This document shows, piece by piece, positions 26,721 through 35,955 of a DNA stretch of 64,000 bases (position 1 is its first letter; each line of letters starts with the position of its first letter). The DNA is from Paraburkholderia sp. SOS3 (lineage in GTDB: Bacteria; Pseudomonadota; Gammaproteobacteria; Burkholderiales; Burkholderiaceae), in contig NZ_CP018811.1 of assembly GCF_001922345.1 (NCBI RefSeq), positions 2,418,001 to 2,482,000 on the forward strand. Direction: 5' to 3'. The translations under genes were made by a program, and so were the position numbers. Under the pieces are notes generated by a model. It saw only the letters and a list, made by a program, of their open reading frames with translations, ran no database searches and was not told the origin of the DNA.

Positions 26721-27731
26721 TCAGTCTCCATGGCGCGGATCGAACACGTCGCGCAAGCCGTCGCCGAGCAGATTGAACGCGAGGCTCACGAAAAGGATCG
26801 CGCATCCGGGAATCGTCGCGACCCACCACGCGTTGAGCAGCACGTTGCGGCCCGATGCGACCATATAACCCCACTCGGGGCTCGGTGGCTGCGCACCGAG
26901 GCCCAGAAAACCGAGGCCCGCGACGGTCAGAATGATGCCCGCCATATCGAGCGTCGCACGCACGATCACCGAGGACGAGCACAACGGCACGATATAGCGC
27001 AGCAGAATCCGCGCGCGCGACGCGCCTTGCAGCCGCGCGACGTGGATGAAGTCCGCATCGACGAGCCGCAGCGTTTCGGCGCGCGCGAGCCGCGCATACG
27101 CAGGCCATGCGGTAATCGAAATCGCAACGACCGCGTTGATCACGCCGGGTCCGACGGCGGCGGCGAACGCGAGCGCAAGCACGATCTTCGGGAAGGCAAG
27201 CGCGATATCGGTCACGCGCATCAGCACGTTGTCGATCCAGCCGCCGAAAAAGCCCGCGACCGTGCCGATCATGAGACCGATCGGCACGACCACGATCACC
27301 ACGAGTATCGCGATCGACAGCGTGATGCGCGCGCCGTAGATGAGGCGGGACAGGATATCGCGGCCGAGCTGGTCGGTGCCGAGCCAGTGCGATACCGAAC
27401 CCGGCGGCAGCAGCCGGTCGGACAGGACCTGGCGCAGCGGATCGTGCGGGGCGGCGAGCGGCCCGAACGCGGCAACCGCGACGAGCAACATCAGAATTGC
27501 GAAGCCGAACAGCGACAACGGATTGCCGGCAAAGCGCCGCCAGCGCCGATACGCGAGACCGAACGCGGCCTGGCGGCGCGACGCGGGCGTGTCGCTGAGC
27601 AGCCACGCGCGCCAGCTCGGCGACGGGCGAGACGACAGCAGTTGCTCGTCGCTCATGGGCGCGTCCTGCGCGATCGAGGCGCGATCGTCGGGCGACGCAG
27701 TCGATTCGGTTGAAGGGCGAACACGGCTCAT
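26721..27731 (-). CDS. ddpC: dipeptide ABC transporter permease DdpC-like
   Basis: DppC-class inner-membrane permease, 336 aa from ATG 27731. The EAA loop reads LARAETLRLVDADFIHVARLQG-type sequence near the middle, and HWLGTDQLGRDILSRLIYGAR is the family hallmark. An inner ATG at 27656 (MSDEQLL) has a better AGGA ribosome site and gives a more usual 311 aa, so the true start may be there. Six membrane helices. Functions with DdpB. Confidence 0.85.
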   Translation of the reverse strand: MSRVRPSTESTASPDDRASIAQDAPMSDEQLLSSRPSPSWRAWLLSDTPASRRQAAFGLAYRRWRRFAGNPLSLFGFAILMLLVAVAAFGPLAAPHDPLRQVLSDRLLPPGSVSHWLGTDQLGRDILSRLIYGARITLSIAILVVIVVVPIGLMIGTVAGFFGGWIDNVLMRVTDIALAFPKIVLALAFAAAVGPGVINAVVAISITAWPAYARLARAETLRLVDADFIHVARLQGASRARILLRYIVPLCSSSVIVRATLDMAGIILTVAGLGFLGLGAQPPSPEWGYMVASGRNVLLNAWWVATIPGCAILFVSLAFNLLGDGLRDVFDPRHGD

Positions 27732-27762
27732 AAACACATGGAAAGCGGGTAGCGACGCATCA

Positions 27763-28833
27763 TCAGCGGGCGCGCGGATCGAACACACGGTACAGCGCGT
27801 CGGTCAGCAGATTGAGCGCGATAAACGTCGCGCCGATCACGAGCGTGCTGCCGAGCACCGCGTTCATGTCGGCGTTCAGCAGCGCGCCGGTCAGATACGA
27901 ACCGATGCCGGGCCACGCGAACACGATCTCGGTCAATACCGAGCCTTCGAGCAGAAAGCTGTACGACAGCGCGACCACGGTCAGCAGCGGCACCATGATG
28001 TTGCCGAAGGCGTGCCGCCAGATCACGCGCCGCTCGGGTAGGCCTTTCGCGCGTGCCGTGGTGATGTATTCCTGGCTCAGCTGTTCGAGCATGAACGAGC
28101 GCGTCATCCGGCTCAGATAGGCGACCGAGTAATAGCCGAGAATCGCGGCCGGCAGGGCGATATGCGATAGCGCGTTGAAAAATACATCCCATTCGCCGGC
28201 GATCAGCGCATCGATCAGCAGACTGCCGGTGCGCGTATCGACCATGCCGTCGTAGACCGGATCGATACGGCCGGGGCCGCCCACCCAATGCAGTCTCGCG
28301 TAGAACAGCAGCAGCCCCATGAGCCCGAGCCAGAACACGGGCACCGAACTGCCGATCAGGCCGACGAAGCGCGCGACGTGATCGATCCAGCGGTTGTGAC
28401 GGACCGCCGCGATCACGCCGAGCGGTATGCCGATCAGCACACCGATGACGGTCGACAGCGTCGCGAGTTCGAGCGTGGCCGGAAAGACGCGTTTGATGTC
28501 GTCGAGCACCGGGTTGGCCGTCAGCAGCGAGACGCCGAGATTGCCATGCAGCACGTCGCGCGCGTAGAGCCAGAATTGCACGGCCAGCGGCTGGTCGAGA
28601 CCCAGCTGCGCGCGCGCGGCCGCGTACGCCGTGGCCGATGCGCGGTCGCCGACCACCGCGAGCACCGGATCGATCGGCACCTTGCGGCCGATCACGAATG
28701 TGACCGCGAGCAGCCCGACGAACGTAATGGCGAGCGTCAGCACCCAGCGCAGCGCGCGCAACGTCCACCGCAGGCCCGCGTGCCGGGCAGGCAGCGCGCG
28801 CAGGCGGTTAAACGGCGTGACGGGAGTCGACAT
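27763..28833 (-). CDS. ddpB: dipeptide ABC transporter permease DdpB-like
   Basis: 356 aa DppB-class permease. One N-terminal helix (LTLAITFVGLLAVTFVIG), a periplasmic loop containing LGLDQPLAVQFW and GNLGVSLLT, then five helices and the EAA-type loop YITTARAKGLPERRVIWRHA. Second structural gene after the binding protein, in the standard A-B-C-D-F order. Confidence 0.87.
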   Translation of the reverse strand: MSTPVTPFNRLRALPARHAGLRWTLRALRWVLTLAITFVGLLAVTFVIGRKVPIDPVLAVVGDRASATAYAAARAQLGLDQPLAVQFWLYARDVLHGNLGVSLLTANPVLDDIKRVFPATLELATLSTVIGVLIGIPLGVIAAVRHNRWIDHVARFVGLIGSSVPVFWLGLMGLLLFYARLHWVGGPGRIDPVYDGMVDTRTGSLLIDALIAGEWDVFFNALSHIALPAAILGYYSVAYLSRMTRSFMLEQLSQEYITTARAKGLPERRVIWRHAFGNIMVPLLTVVALSYSFLLEGSVLTEIVFAWPGIGSYLTGALLNADMNAVLGSTLVIGATFIALNLLTDALYRVFDPRAR

Positions 28834-28922
28834 GATGGCTTCCTTGCACGGGCGCTGCGCGACGGCAAGGCCCGGTTCGATTGCGGTTTCGCTTCCGTTA
28901 CCGCTGCTTCGTGACTGCCTCG

Positions 28923-30530
28923 CTACTGCTTCTTCAGGTGCAGATACGACACGAGATCGTTGATCGGACCGACTTCGATGCCGCTTACACCGGGCCGCAT
29001 CGCGACCTGCGACACCTGCTGGAACATGATGACGAACGGCGAATGGGCGAGCATCTGCTTCTGCATCGTCTGGTACAGCTGTGCGCGCTTCGCGGTAGAC
29101 GATTCAGCGAGCGCTTCGTTCGTCTCCTTCGTCAGATCGGGAATGTTCCACGAATTGCGCCATGCGAGCATCTTGTACGCTGACTTGTCGGAATTGTCGG
29201 GGTTCCATGCGAAGCCCTGCGCGTTGCTGTGCGGGTCGATGTAGTCGGCCGACCATTCGCCGATGTAGATATCGTGCTGCCGCGCGCGGTATTTCGCGAG
29301 CGTCTGCTTGTTGTCGCCGGGAATGATCTCGACCTTGATGCCGCCTTGCGCGAGATTCGCCTGTACCGCCTGCGCGATTTCGTTGTACGGGTAGCTGCTG
29401 CGCACGTCCATCGTCACCTTGAAGCCGTTCGGCAAGCCCGCTTTCGCGAGCAGCGCTTTCGCTTTCGCGACGTCCTGATGATACGGATTGTCGTTCAGCG
29501 CGCCGAGAAAGCCTTCCGGCAGAAAAGTCTCGTGCACCTTGAACGTGGTTTTTGCGATGTTGGTCTGAATGCCGTTGTAGTCGATCAGCCACTTCATCGC
29601 TTCCTGCACTTCGGGCTTCGCGAGATTCGGGTTCTTCACGTTCAGACCCAGATACAGCAGCGTCGCTTGCGGCACGGCCATGACATGCGCCTTGCCCGAT
29701 TTTTCGAGCGCGGCGAGGTCGTCCGGGCTCAGATTGCGCGCAATGTCGGCGTCGCCGTTTTCGAGCAGCAGGCGCTGCGTCGCCGCTTCGGGCACATGGC
29801 GCAGCACGATGCGCTTCATCGCGAGCGGCACGCGGTAGCCGTCGAAGCGCTGCAGAATCAGGCTTTCGTTGGCGGTCCACTTGACGAGCCGGTACGCGCC
29901 CGAGCCGGCCTCGTTCGTGCGCAGCCATGCGTTGCCGAAGTCGCCGTTCTTCTGGTGCGTGAGCAGCAGCTGTTTGTCGACGACCGAAGCGGGCCAGGCG
30001 CCGAGTACGTTCAACACGAAGGTCGGGGCGTATTTCTGATCGGTGCTCACGCTGACCGTCGTGTCGTCGATCTTCTTCACGCGTTGCAGCACGTTGTCTT
30101 TGGTGAGGCCGATGCCTTGCAGCACGGCGGCCGCGCCTTTATCGAGCAGCACCGTGCGCTGGATCGACCAGGCGACGTCATCGGCCGTGAGCGGATTGCC
30201 CGAATGGAACTTGAGCCCGCTTTTGATCTTGAACGTGAAAGTCAATCCGTCGGGGCTCACGCTCCACGATTGCGCGACGTCGCCGTTGAATTTCGACGGG
30301 TCCTCGAGGTCCACTCGCACGAGCCGGTCATAGGTGTTCGCGATGTACTCCTCGGGCACGAGCTCGTACACTTCGCCCGGATCGAGCGTCGAGAATTCGT
30401 CGAGCATCGTCGCCATCACGAGCATGTCCTTCGGCGTCGCGGCGCGGGCCGGCACGCTGGCCGTCAGCGAAAATCCCATCGCCGCAGCCAGTGCGGCCGC
30501 GGCGAGCACGTTGCGCAAACGCGGTTTCAT
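28923..30530 (-). CDS. ddpA: periplasmic dipeptide-binding protein DdpA-like
   Basis: 535 aa, family 5 solute-binding protein. Signal peptide in residues 1-30 (cleavage near ARA-AT). VAQSWSVSPDGLTFTFKIKS and FHSGNPLTADDVAWS are the family signatures. Lies 85 bases after ddpX and 89 bases before ddpB. Delivers a dipeptide, by context D-Ala-D-Ala, to the DdpBCDF importer. Confidence 0.9.
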   Translation of the reverse strand: MKPRLRNVLAAAALAAAMGFSLTASVPARAATPKDMLVMATMLDEFSTLDPGEVYELVPEEYIANTYDRLVRVDLEDPSKFNGDVAQSWSVSPDGLTFTFKIKSGLKFHSGNPLTADDVAWSIQRTVLLDKGAAAVLQGIGLTKDNVLQRVKKIDDTTVSVSTDQKYAPTFVLNVLGAWPASVVDKQLLLTHQKNGDFGNAWLRTNEAGSGAYRLVKWTANESLILQRFDGYRVPLAMKRIVLRHVPEAATQRLLLENGDADIARNLSPDDLAALEKSGKAHVMAVPQATLLYLGLNVKNPNLAKPEVQEAMKWLIDYNGIQTNIAKTTFKVHETFLPEGFLGALNDNPYHQDVAKAKALLAKAGLPNGFKVTMDVRSSYPYNEIAQAVQANLAQGGIKVEIIPGDNKQTLAKYRARQHDIYIGEWSADYIDPHSNAQGFAWNPDNSDKSAYKMLAWRNSWNIPDLTKETNEALAESSTAKRAQLYQTMQKQMLAHSPFVIMFQQVSQVAMRPGVSGIEVGPINDLVSYLHLKKQ

Positions 30531-30615
30531 TTTCTGCGTTCCCCTCGATAGTCGTGAAATTCGTTGTGCAGTCGTTGTAACGCGTGCAAACCGGCGGTGC
30601 GTGTCGGCGCGGCAA

Positions 30616-31194
30616 TCACATCAGGCGCAGCGGTCCGCTGTCCGCATTGTCGATCAGCGGCAGCGCGAGCGCGCCCTGCAATTCGTAATGCCACCATTCG
30701 CTTTTGATATGCGTGAAGCCCGCCGCGTGCATGATGCCGAGCAGCATCAGCCGGTTGCGCTGCACCGGTTCCGGCAGGCCCGCATGAAAGTGCTCCGATT
30801 CGACCGTCATCGCATCGAAGTCAGTGCCCATATCGAGCGCTTCACCGTTCGCGTCGACAAGCGTGAGGTCGACCGCCGCGCCGCGGCTATGGTTCGAACC
30901 GCGTTTGACGTCGGCGATATAGGTCGGGTCGGGCAGAAAGTCCCACAGCACCTGCTGCGCTTGCGGCGGACGATACGCGTCGAAGATGCGCAGCGTGAAG
31001 CCGCTGTCGCGCGCGATTGCAATCGCTACGCGCAACGCGATTTCGGCCGGCTCGAGCAGCAGGCAGTGCGCGCGTTCGTAAATCGGTTTGCCCGTCAGGT
31101 TGTTCGCGCTCGCGTAGACAAGGTCGATGTCGACACCATGGGTGTCGCGGGTGATGGGAATCAGTTTCGGGTTGAGGCGGGTCGGTGCGGTCAT
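30616..31194 (-). CDS. ddpX: D-Ala-D-Ala dipeptidase, VanX/DdpX type
   Basis: 192 aa zinc dipeptidase of family M15D. Zinc ligands SNHSRGAAVD (His102, Asp109) and EWWH (Glu166 catalytic, His169) have exactly the VanX spacing, and YRPP carries the conserved Arg75. No signal peptide, so cytoplasmic. First gene of the operon, the same order as E. coli ddpXABCDF, where imported D-Ala-D-Ala is split to free D-alanine for reuse or energy. This gene is what identifies the transporter's likely substrate. Confidence 0.92.
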   Translation of the reverse strand: MTAPTRLNPKLIPITRDTHGVDIDLVYASANNLTGKPIYERAHCLLLEPAEIALRVAIAIARDSGFTLRIFDAYRPPQAQQVLWDFLPDPTYIADVKRGSNHSRGAAVDLTLVDANGEALDMGTDFDAMTVESEHFHAGLPEPVQRNRLMLLGIMHAAGFTHIKSEWWHYELQGALALPLIDNADSGPLRLM

Positions 31195-31539
31195 GAGCTA
31201 TGCATCTGACAAGGTCAAAAAACACAGCGCTAGCTTAAAAAATCAATTGGCGTTGGTCGAGCAATAGTTTTTGAGGGAAAACGCCAGGTTGCGCCAGGTC
31301 GCGCCGGGTTGCGCATCGGCGCGCGCAATGGCAGGGCAGGACGCGCGACGTCGCGCTGCGTCGGTTGACGAACCGGCATACGTACATGGCGTCGCGGTTC
31401 CAGCGGGAAGAACAGAGGCCTCGCCGCGGCGACGGGGCGGGCAGCCGGAAGCAGCGACGTTTCAGTGCGGCCGGGCGAAGTCGCAGTAGTCCGGCCGCGC
31501 ACAGTCGCGTGCCGCGGATCGTGCCGTGGTCGTGCCGCG
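31195..31539. other. ddp operon upstream region with short tandem repeat
   Basis: 345 bases. An AT-rich stretch at 31216-31280 just before ddpX probably holds its promoter. Three imperfect 10-bp units of the type GCGCCAGGTT lie at 31281-31310. I looked for a sigma-54 promoter, because E. coli ddp is nitrogen-controlled, and found no acceptable GG-N10-GC element. Open frames here look like noise. Confidence 0.4.
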
Positions 31540-31734
31540 CTACTGGCCCGGCTGCTTGCCGGGTTCCGGCTGCGTGCGGTCCGGCTCGGGTTCGGGGATG
31601 CCGACGTCGGGCACGTCGGCGGGCCTGCCCGGACTCGGCGCGTCCGGAATGGCCGGCTGATCGGGAATCGGCGGGTCTGCGGCGGGATCGGATGCGCGCA
31701 GGGGGGCGGGCGAGTGTGAGTGATTCGGCAGCAT
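31540..31734 (-). CDS. small proline-rich protein
   Basis: 64 aa, Pro/Asp/Glu-rich (ADPPIPDQPAIPD, VGIPEPEPD), no membrane segment or signal. A strong AAGGAGG ribosome site precedes ATG 31734, which supports a real gene. Similar in style to 20432-20650. Function unknown. Confidence 0.65.
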   Translation of the reverse strand: MLPNHSHSPAPLRASDPAADPPIPDQPAIPDAPSPGRPADVPDVGIPEPEPDRTQPEPGKQPGQ

Positions 31735-31847
31735 GAGAGCCTCCTTGTTGCGGCGCCGTGATTGCCGCCGCTTCACGCTGGTCGAGCACGCGGCGTTCCC
31801 GCATCGTGCGCGCAGCGCCGCAGCGCCGCAGCGTCGTTGCGCGGTCT

Positions 31848-32312
31848 TCAAGCGCGCTGCCTTTGATCCTTCAACTCGTCGCGAATCTCGCGCAGCAGCA
31901 GGACGTCCTCGGGCGGCGCGGCCGGCGCGGCCGGCGTCTCGGCTTCGGTCTTTTCGAGCTCGCGCAGCTTGTTGATGAACTTGACGAGCAGAAAGACGAT
32001 AAACGCGAGAATCAGGAAGTTCAGCACGACGGTAATGAACGAGCCGTAGCCGACCACGGCGACGCCTGCCGTCTGCAGGTCCTTGTACGAATCCGGATTG
32101 CCCTTGAAGGTCGCCGGTATCGCGCCGAGCCGCAGGAACTTGTTCGAGAAGTCGATGTTTCCGGTGACGATGCCGACGATCGGCATGATCAGGTCCTTCA
32201 CGATCGAATTGACGATCGTCGAAAACGCGCCGCCGATGATCACACCGACCGCGAGATCCATCACGTTGCCCTTGACCGCGAACTGCTTGAACTCCTGAAA
32301 CATGCTTGCCAT
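31848..32312 (-). CDS. mscL: large-conductance mechanosensitive channel MscL
   Basis: 154 aa inner-membrane channel that opens under high membrane tension and releases solutes during hypo-osmotic shock. [23 protein letters not shown] is the N-terminal amphipathic helix and TM1; the [19 protein letters not shown] stretch is TM2; a charged C-terminal helix ([13 protein letters not shown]) forms the cytoplasmic bundle. An Ala/Pro linker ([11 protein letters not shown]) precedes it. ATG 32312, with a GAGGAACC ribosome site. Confidence 0.96.
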   Translation of the reverse strand: MASMFQEFKQFAVKGNVMDLAVGVIIGGAFSTIVNSIVKDLIMPIVGIVTGNIDFSNKFLRLGAIPATFKGNPDSYKDLQTAGVAVVGYGSFITVVLNFLILAFIVFLLVKFINKLRELEKTEAETPAAPAAPPEDVLLLREIRDELKDQRQRA

Positions 32313-32630
32313 GGTGGTTCCTCCGTATCTGTCGACCCAGAGACGGTTAGCGAATTGCATTCCCGGCCTACGCAGGTGCGTTTGCGCGCACTAAGATGCA
32401 GGAAGGCGCGACTGCGCAGCCGGACCGAAAATTAGGCGCTGTATGGCGACGACGGACGGCGGTAAGGATCGCAGCCGTGCTCGCTGAACGCCGCGCCTGC
32501 TTTCATTCGGATGCGCGCCTGTGCGTTTTACCTGATGTCCGCTCACCGCAACCTCTGCCGCCGGTCAGAGGCGCCCGGTGGGCCGTGGCGACCGATATAA
32601 CCATCGTCAAGAACCGCTTCGTAGCGTGCC
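32313..32630. other. divergent promoter region mscL / molybdoenzyme, no gene seen
   Basis: 318 bases between two divergent genes. No open frame with coding character. A CGATATAA half-site near 32594 recalls a ModE arm but lacks a matching partner, so I do not call it. Confidence 0.4.
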
Positions 32631-34964
32631 ATGGTCAAGCGTAGAACCTTCCTTGTCGGCGGTGCCGCGACGCTCGGCGCGCTCGTAGTCGGCTGGTCCG
32701 CGCTGCCGCCGCGTCAGCGGCTGACGCCCGCGGAGCCGCTTGCGGTTCAGCCCGCGCAGACGGCGATGAACGGCTGGGTCAAGATCGACGCCGACAACCG
32801 CGTGACCGTGATGGTTTGCCGCGCGGAGATGGGGCAGGGCGTGCACACGGGCCTCGCGATGCTGGTCGCCGAGGAACTCGACGCGGAATGGTCGACGGTC
32901 CGCGTCGAGGACGCGCCGGTCGACAGGATTTACAACAACGTGGAAAGCGTCGCCGGCAACCTGCCGTTTCGTCCCGACGACGACAGCGTGGCCAAGGGGC
33001 TCTTCACATGGCTTGCGCGCAAGGGCGCGCGCGAAGCAGGCTCGATGATGACGGGCGGCTCGACGTCGCTCAACGATGCGTGGCTGCCGATGCGCGAGGC
33101 CGGCGCCGCGGCGCGCGCGATGCTGATCGAGGCGGCCGCGACGCAGTGGGGCGTGCCTGTCGAGCAGTGCCATACGAAAGCAGGCCGCGTCTACGACGGG
33201 CCGATCGACGCGCCCGCCGACGGCATGACCTCCGCGGCAAAGCGCAGCGCAACGTACGGCGAACTTGCGCCGCTTGCCGCGCGCCAGTCGCCGCCACGCA
33301 AGGTCGAACTGAAAGATCCGGCCGCGTTCAGGCTGATCGGCAAACCGCTCGCGCGCATCGAGGCGTCGTCGAAGCTCGACGGCTCGGCGCGCTTCGGCAT
33401 CGATGCGATGCCCGACGGTCTGCTCTACGCGAGTGTCGCGATGTGCCCGGTGCTGGGCGGCGCTGTCGCGCATTTCGACGGCGCCGCCGCGGCCATCCAG
33501 CCTGGCGTGGTCAGCGTATTCGCGGTGCCGCCGTTTCACGGCGGCACGGGGGGCGTTGCCGTAATTGCCGATAACGCGTATGCAGCAATGCACGCGCTCG
33601 ACGCAGTGAAGTGCGAATGGCGGATCGACGAAGATACGCGCGTGTCGAGCATGGATGCCATGCAGCGCCTTTCCGCAGCGCTCGACGATAGCGCGGGCCA
33701 CACGTGGTACGCACGCGGCGATGCCGATGCCGCACTCGGGATCGCCGCGCGCACGGTCAGCGCCGAATACCATGCGCCGTATCTCGCGCATGCGGCGCTC
33801 GAACCGATCAATTGCACGGTGCAGGTCGGAAACGACGGTTCGGCGATCGTCTGGACCGCGACGCAGGTGCCCGACGTCGCACGCCGCTATACGGCGCAGA
33901 TGCTCGGCGTAGCCGAAGAGAAAGTCGACTTGCGCCCGCATCTGATCGGCGGCGCGTTCGGCAGGCGGCTCGAGATGGATTACATCGCGCAAGCGGTTGC
34001 GATCGCGAACCGCGTGCGCGGCACACCCGTGCAGACGATCTGGACGCGCCCGCAGGACACGACGCACGACTTCTATCGGCCGGCCTGCGTATCGCGCTTC
34101 ACCGCGGGTCTCGACGATGCGGGCACGGTGACCGCATGGCGCAACACGTCGGCAAGCCAGTCGATCGTGACGAGCTGGCTCGCGCGCAACTACGGGGTGC
34201 CGGGTTTCGTCGCCGCGCTTGGCCGCGCCCTCGACAAGACCAACGACGAAGGCGCGTTCGACCAGCCGTACGAATGGCCGAATGTGCGCATCGGCCACAA
34301 GCCGGTCGCGCTGCCGGTGCCGGTCGGCTTCTGGCGTTCGGTCGGGCATTCGCATCAGGCGTTCTTCGTCGAGAGCTTTGTCGACGAACTGGCGGCCGCC
34401 GCGCGCAAAGACCCCGTTGCGTTCCGCGCCGCGATGCTCGCCCATCACCCGCGTCATCTCGCGGTACTGCGCCGGGTTGCGCAGCTCGCGGGCTGGCGCG
34501 CACCGCTCGAAGCCGATGAACGCGGCCTCGCGCAGGCGCGCGGCATCGCGCTGCACGAGGCGTTCGGCAGCATCGTCGGTCAGGTTGCCGAAGTATCGGT
34601 GGAGGCGGATAAGGAGAGGACGATCCATGTGAACCGCGTGGTCTGCGTGATCGATTGCGGCTTGCCCGTGAATCCGAATCTGATCGCGCAGCAGCTCGAA
34701 GGGGCGATCGTGTTCGGGTTATCCGCGGCGCTTTACGAATCCATCACGCTCGAGGGCGGAGCCGTGAAGCAGCAGTACTACAGCGACTATCCGGTCGTGC
34801 GAATGGAGCAATGCCCGCGAATCAGCACTGAAATCATGTCGAGCCGCGAGCATCCGCAGGGCGTCGGCGAGGCGGCGACGCCACCCGTCGCGCCGGCGGT
34901 CGCGAACGCGATATTCGCGCTGACGGGGCAGAGGCTGCGCTCGCTGCCGCTCAAGCTCGCGTAA
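32631..34964 (+). CDS. molybdopterin-binding subunit of an isoquinoline 1-oxidoreductase-like enzyme
   Basis: 777 aa, xanthine-dehydrogenase family large subunit of IorB type. N-terminal KRRTFLVGG followed by a hydrophobic run is a twin-arginine signal, so the folded enzyme goes to the periplasm. Molybdenum-cofactor region: EMGQGVHTGLAMLVAEEL, MTGGSTS near 143, GGAFGRRLEMD near 440, and GVGEAATPP near 744 carrying the family's catalytic Glu. Followed after 39 bases by its [2Fe-2S] subunit. Hydroxylates an N-heterocycle or oxidises an aldehyde; substrate not determinable. Electron acceptor would be a cytochrome or quinone, none adjacent. Confidence 0.9.
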   Translation: MVKRRTFLVGGAATLGALVVGWSALPPRQRLTPAEPLAVQPAQTAMNGWVKIDADNRVTVMVCRAEMGQGVHTGLAMLVAEELDAEWSTVRVEDAPVDRIYNNVESVAGNLPFRPDDDSVAKGLFTWLARKGAREAGSMMTGGSTSLNDAWLPMREAGAAARAMLIEAAATQWGVPVEQCHTKAGRVYDGPIDAPADGMTSAAKRSATYGELAPLAARQSPPRKVELKDPAAFRLIGKPLARIEASSKLDGSARFGIDAMPDGLLYASVAMCPVLGGAVAHFDGAAAAIQPGVVSVFAVPPFHGGTGGVAVIADNAYAAMHALDAVKCEWRIDEDTRVSSMDAMQRLSAALDDSAGHTWYARGDADAALGIAARTVSAEYHAPYLAHAALEPINCTVQVGNDGSAIVWTATQVPDVARRYTAQMLGVAEEKVDLRPHLIGGAFGRRLEMDYIAQAVAIANRVRGTPVQTIWTRPQDTTHDFYRPACVSRFTAGLDDAGTVTAWRNTSASQSIVTSWLARNYGVPGFVAALGRALDKTNDEGAFDQPYEWPNVRIGHKPVALPVPVGFWRSVGHSHQAFFVESFVDELAAAARKDPVAFRAAMLAHHPRHLAVLRRVAQLAGWRAPLEADERGLAQARGIALHEAFGSIVGQVAEVSVEADKERTIHVNRVVCVIDCGLPVNPNLIAQQLEGAIVFGLSAALYESITLEGGAVKQQYYSDYPVVRMEQCPRISTEIMSSREHPQGVGEAATPPVAPAVANAIFALTGQRLRSLPLKLA

Positions 34965-35003
34965 GTTCGAGTTTGCCCGCCATGCCGGGCGAAGGAGAGG
35001 ACG

Positions 35004-35462
35004 ATGCTGTCTCTGAACATCAATGGACACGACACGGCGATCCGCTCCGATCCGGCGACGCCGCTGCTATGGGTGCTGCGTTGCGAGCTGAAACTGACCG
35101 GCACGAAGTTCGGCTGCGGCGTCGGCGTATGCGGCGCGTGCACGCTGCATATCGACGGCGCCGCGCAGACCTGCTGCACGAAGCCGGTCGCGCAACTGCA
35201 CGACGCGAAGATCACGACGATCGAAGGGCTCGGCGGTGCGCAGGCGCGCGCACTGAAGGCCGCATGGCTGCGCATCGACGTCGTGCAGTGCGGTTACTGC
35301 CAGAGCGCGCAACTGATGGCGGCCAGCGCGCTGCTGATGCGCAACCACAAGCCCGGCCCCGCGGATATCGATCAGGCGATGACGCCGGTGGTCTGCCGCT
35401 GCGGCACGTACCCGCGTATCCGGCAGGCGATTTACGAGGCAAGCGGCCAGACTCGCACATAG
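35004..35462 (+). CDS. [2Fe-2S] subunit of the isoquinoline 1-oxidoreductase-like enzyme
   Basis: 152 aa, IorA type. Plant-ferredoxin cluster ligands in FGCGVGVCGAC plus a downstream Cys (QTCC), and a second helical cluster with CGYCQSAQ and CRCGTY. Ribosome site GGAGAGG before ATG 35004. No own signal peptide: it would be exported by riding with the Tat-signal-bearing large subunit. Passes electrons from the molybdenum site outward. Confidence 0.93.
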   Translation: MLSLNINGHDTAIRSDPATPLLWVLRCELKLTGTKFGCGVGVCGACTLHIDGAAQTCCTKPVAQLHDAKITTIEGLGGAQARALKAAWLRIDVVQCGYCQSAQLMAASALLMRNHKPGPADIDQAMTPVVCRCGTYPRIRQAIYEASGQTRT

Positions 35463-35589
35463 CGTGGCGAGCTTCGTCGAACTGATCGCGCAGCTCGCGG
35501 CCGCCGCAGCGCCGACGCCGGTGCCAGCGCCGGCGGCGCGCATGTCGCGGTTCTGTTTGCGGCACGGGTAAGCGTGCCCCACACACGAC

Positions 35590-35955
35590 CTATCGCCGGA
35601 TCATTCGCGTCAAGGCCGAAATCTCGGCTGCGCAGGCTGCATACGCCTCGGTTTCGATGCCGCGATACAGCCGGATGATTTCCTCGCCGACGGATGTCAG
35701 CGCGCAGCCTCCACCGCTTTGCCCGCCATGCTCGGCGAGCGTCGCCGGCGACTTCAGCGACCGGTTCAATTCGTCCATCAGCAGCCACGCCCGCCGGTAC
35801 GACATGTTGAGGCTGCGCGCCGCGGCCGAGATCGAGCCGTGTTCCCTGACCGCTTCGAGCAACGCGACCTTGCCGGGACCGAGCGCGATCGTATCGGCCT
35901 GCTGAATGCGCATGCGGAACCTGACCTCGGGTTTCACGGTTGTCGAAGTTTTCAT
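35590..35955 (-). CDS. ModE-type winged-helix DNA-binding protein without a molybdate domain
   Basis: 121 aa. Homologous to the DNA-binding half of E. coli ModE: HGSISAAARSLNMSYRRAWLLMDELN is the helix-turn-helix and GGQSGGGCALTSVG the wing; the tail REYRGI-like helix dimerises. E. coli ModE is 262 aa, with HTH in 1-121 and two Mop domains after that. The Mop part is missing here but a separate 141-aa di-Mop protein lies at 38615-39040. Convergent with the molybdoenzyme genes; two ModE-box-like dyads occur at 38256 and 39098. Probably regulates molybdenum genes. Confidence 0.88.
   Translation of the reverse strand: MKTSTTVKPEVRFRMRIQQADTIALGPGKVALLEAVREHGSISAAARSLNMSYRRAWLLMDELNRSLKSPATLAEHGGQSGGGCALTSVGEEIIRLYRGIETEAYAACAAEISALTRMIRR

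Noticed and set aside
31216..31310. possible sigma-54 promoter for the ddp operon
   Set aside because: No GG-N10-GC element with acceptable flanks, although E. coli ddp is nitrogen-regulated.
32594..32617. ModE-box-like half-site before the molybdoenzyme large subunit
   Set aside because: Only the left arm (CGATATAA) fits; the right arm has no matching complement.
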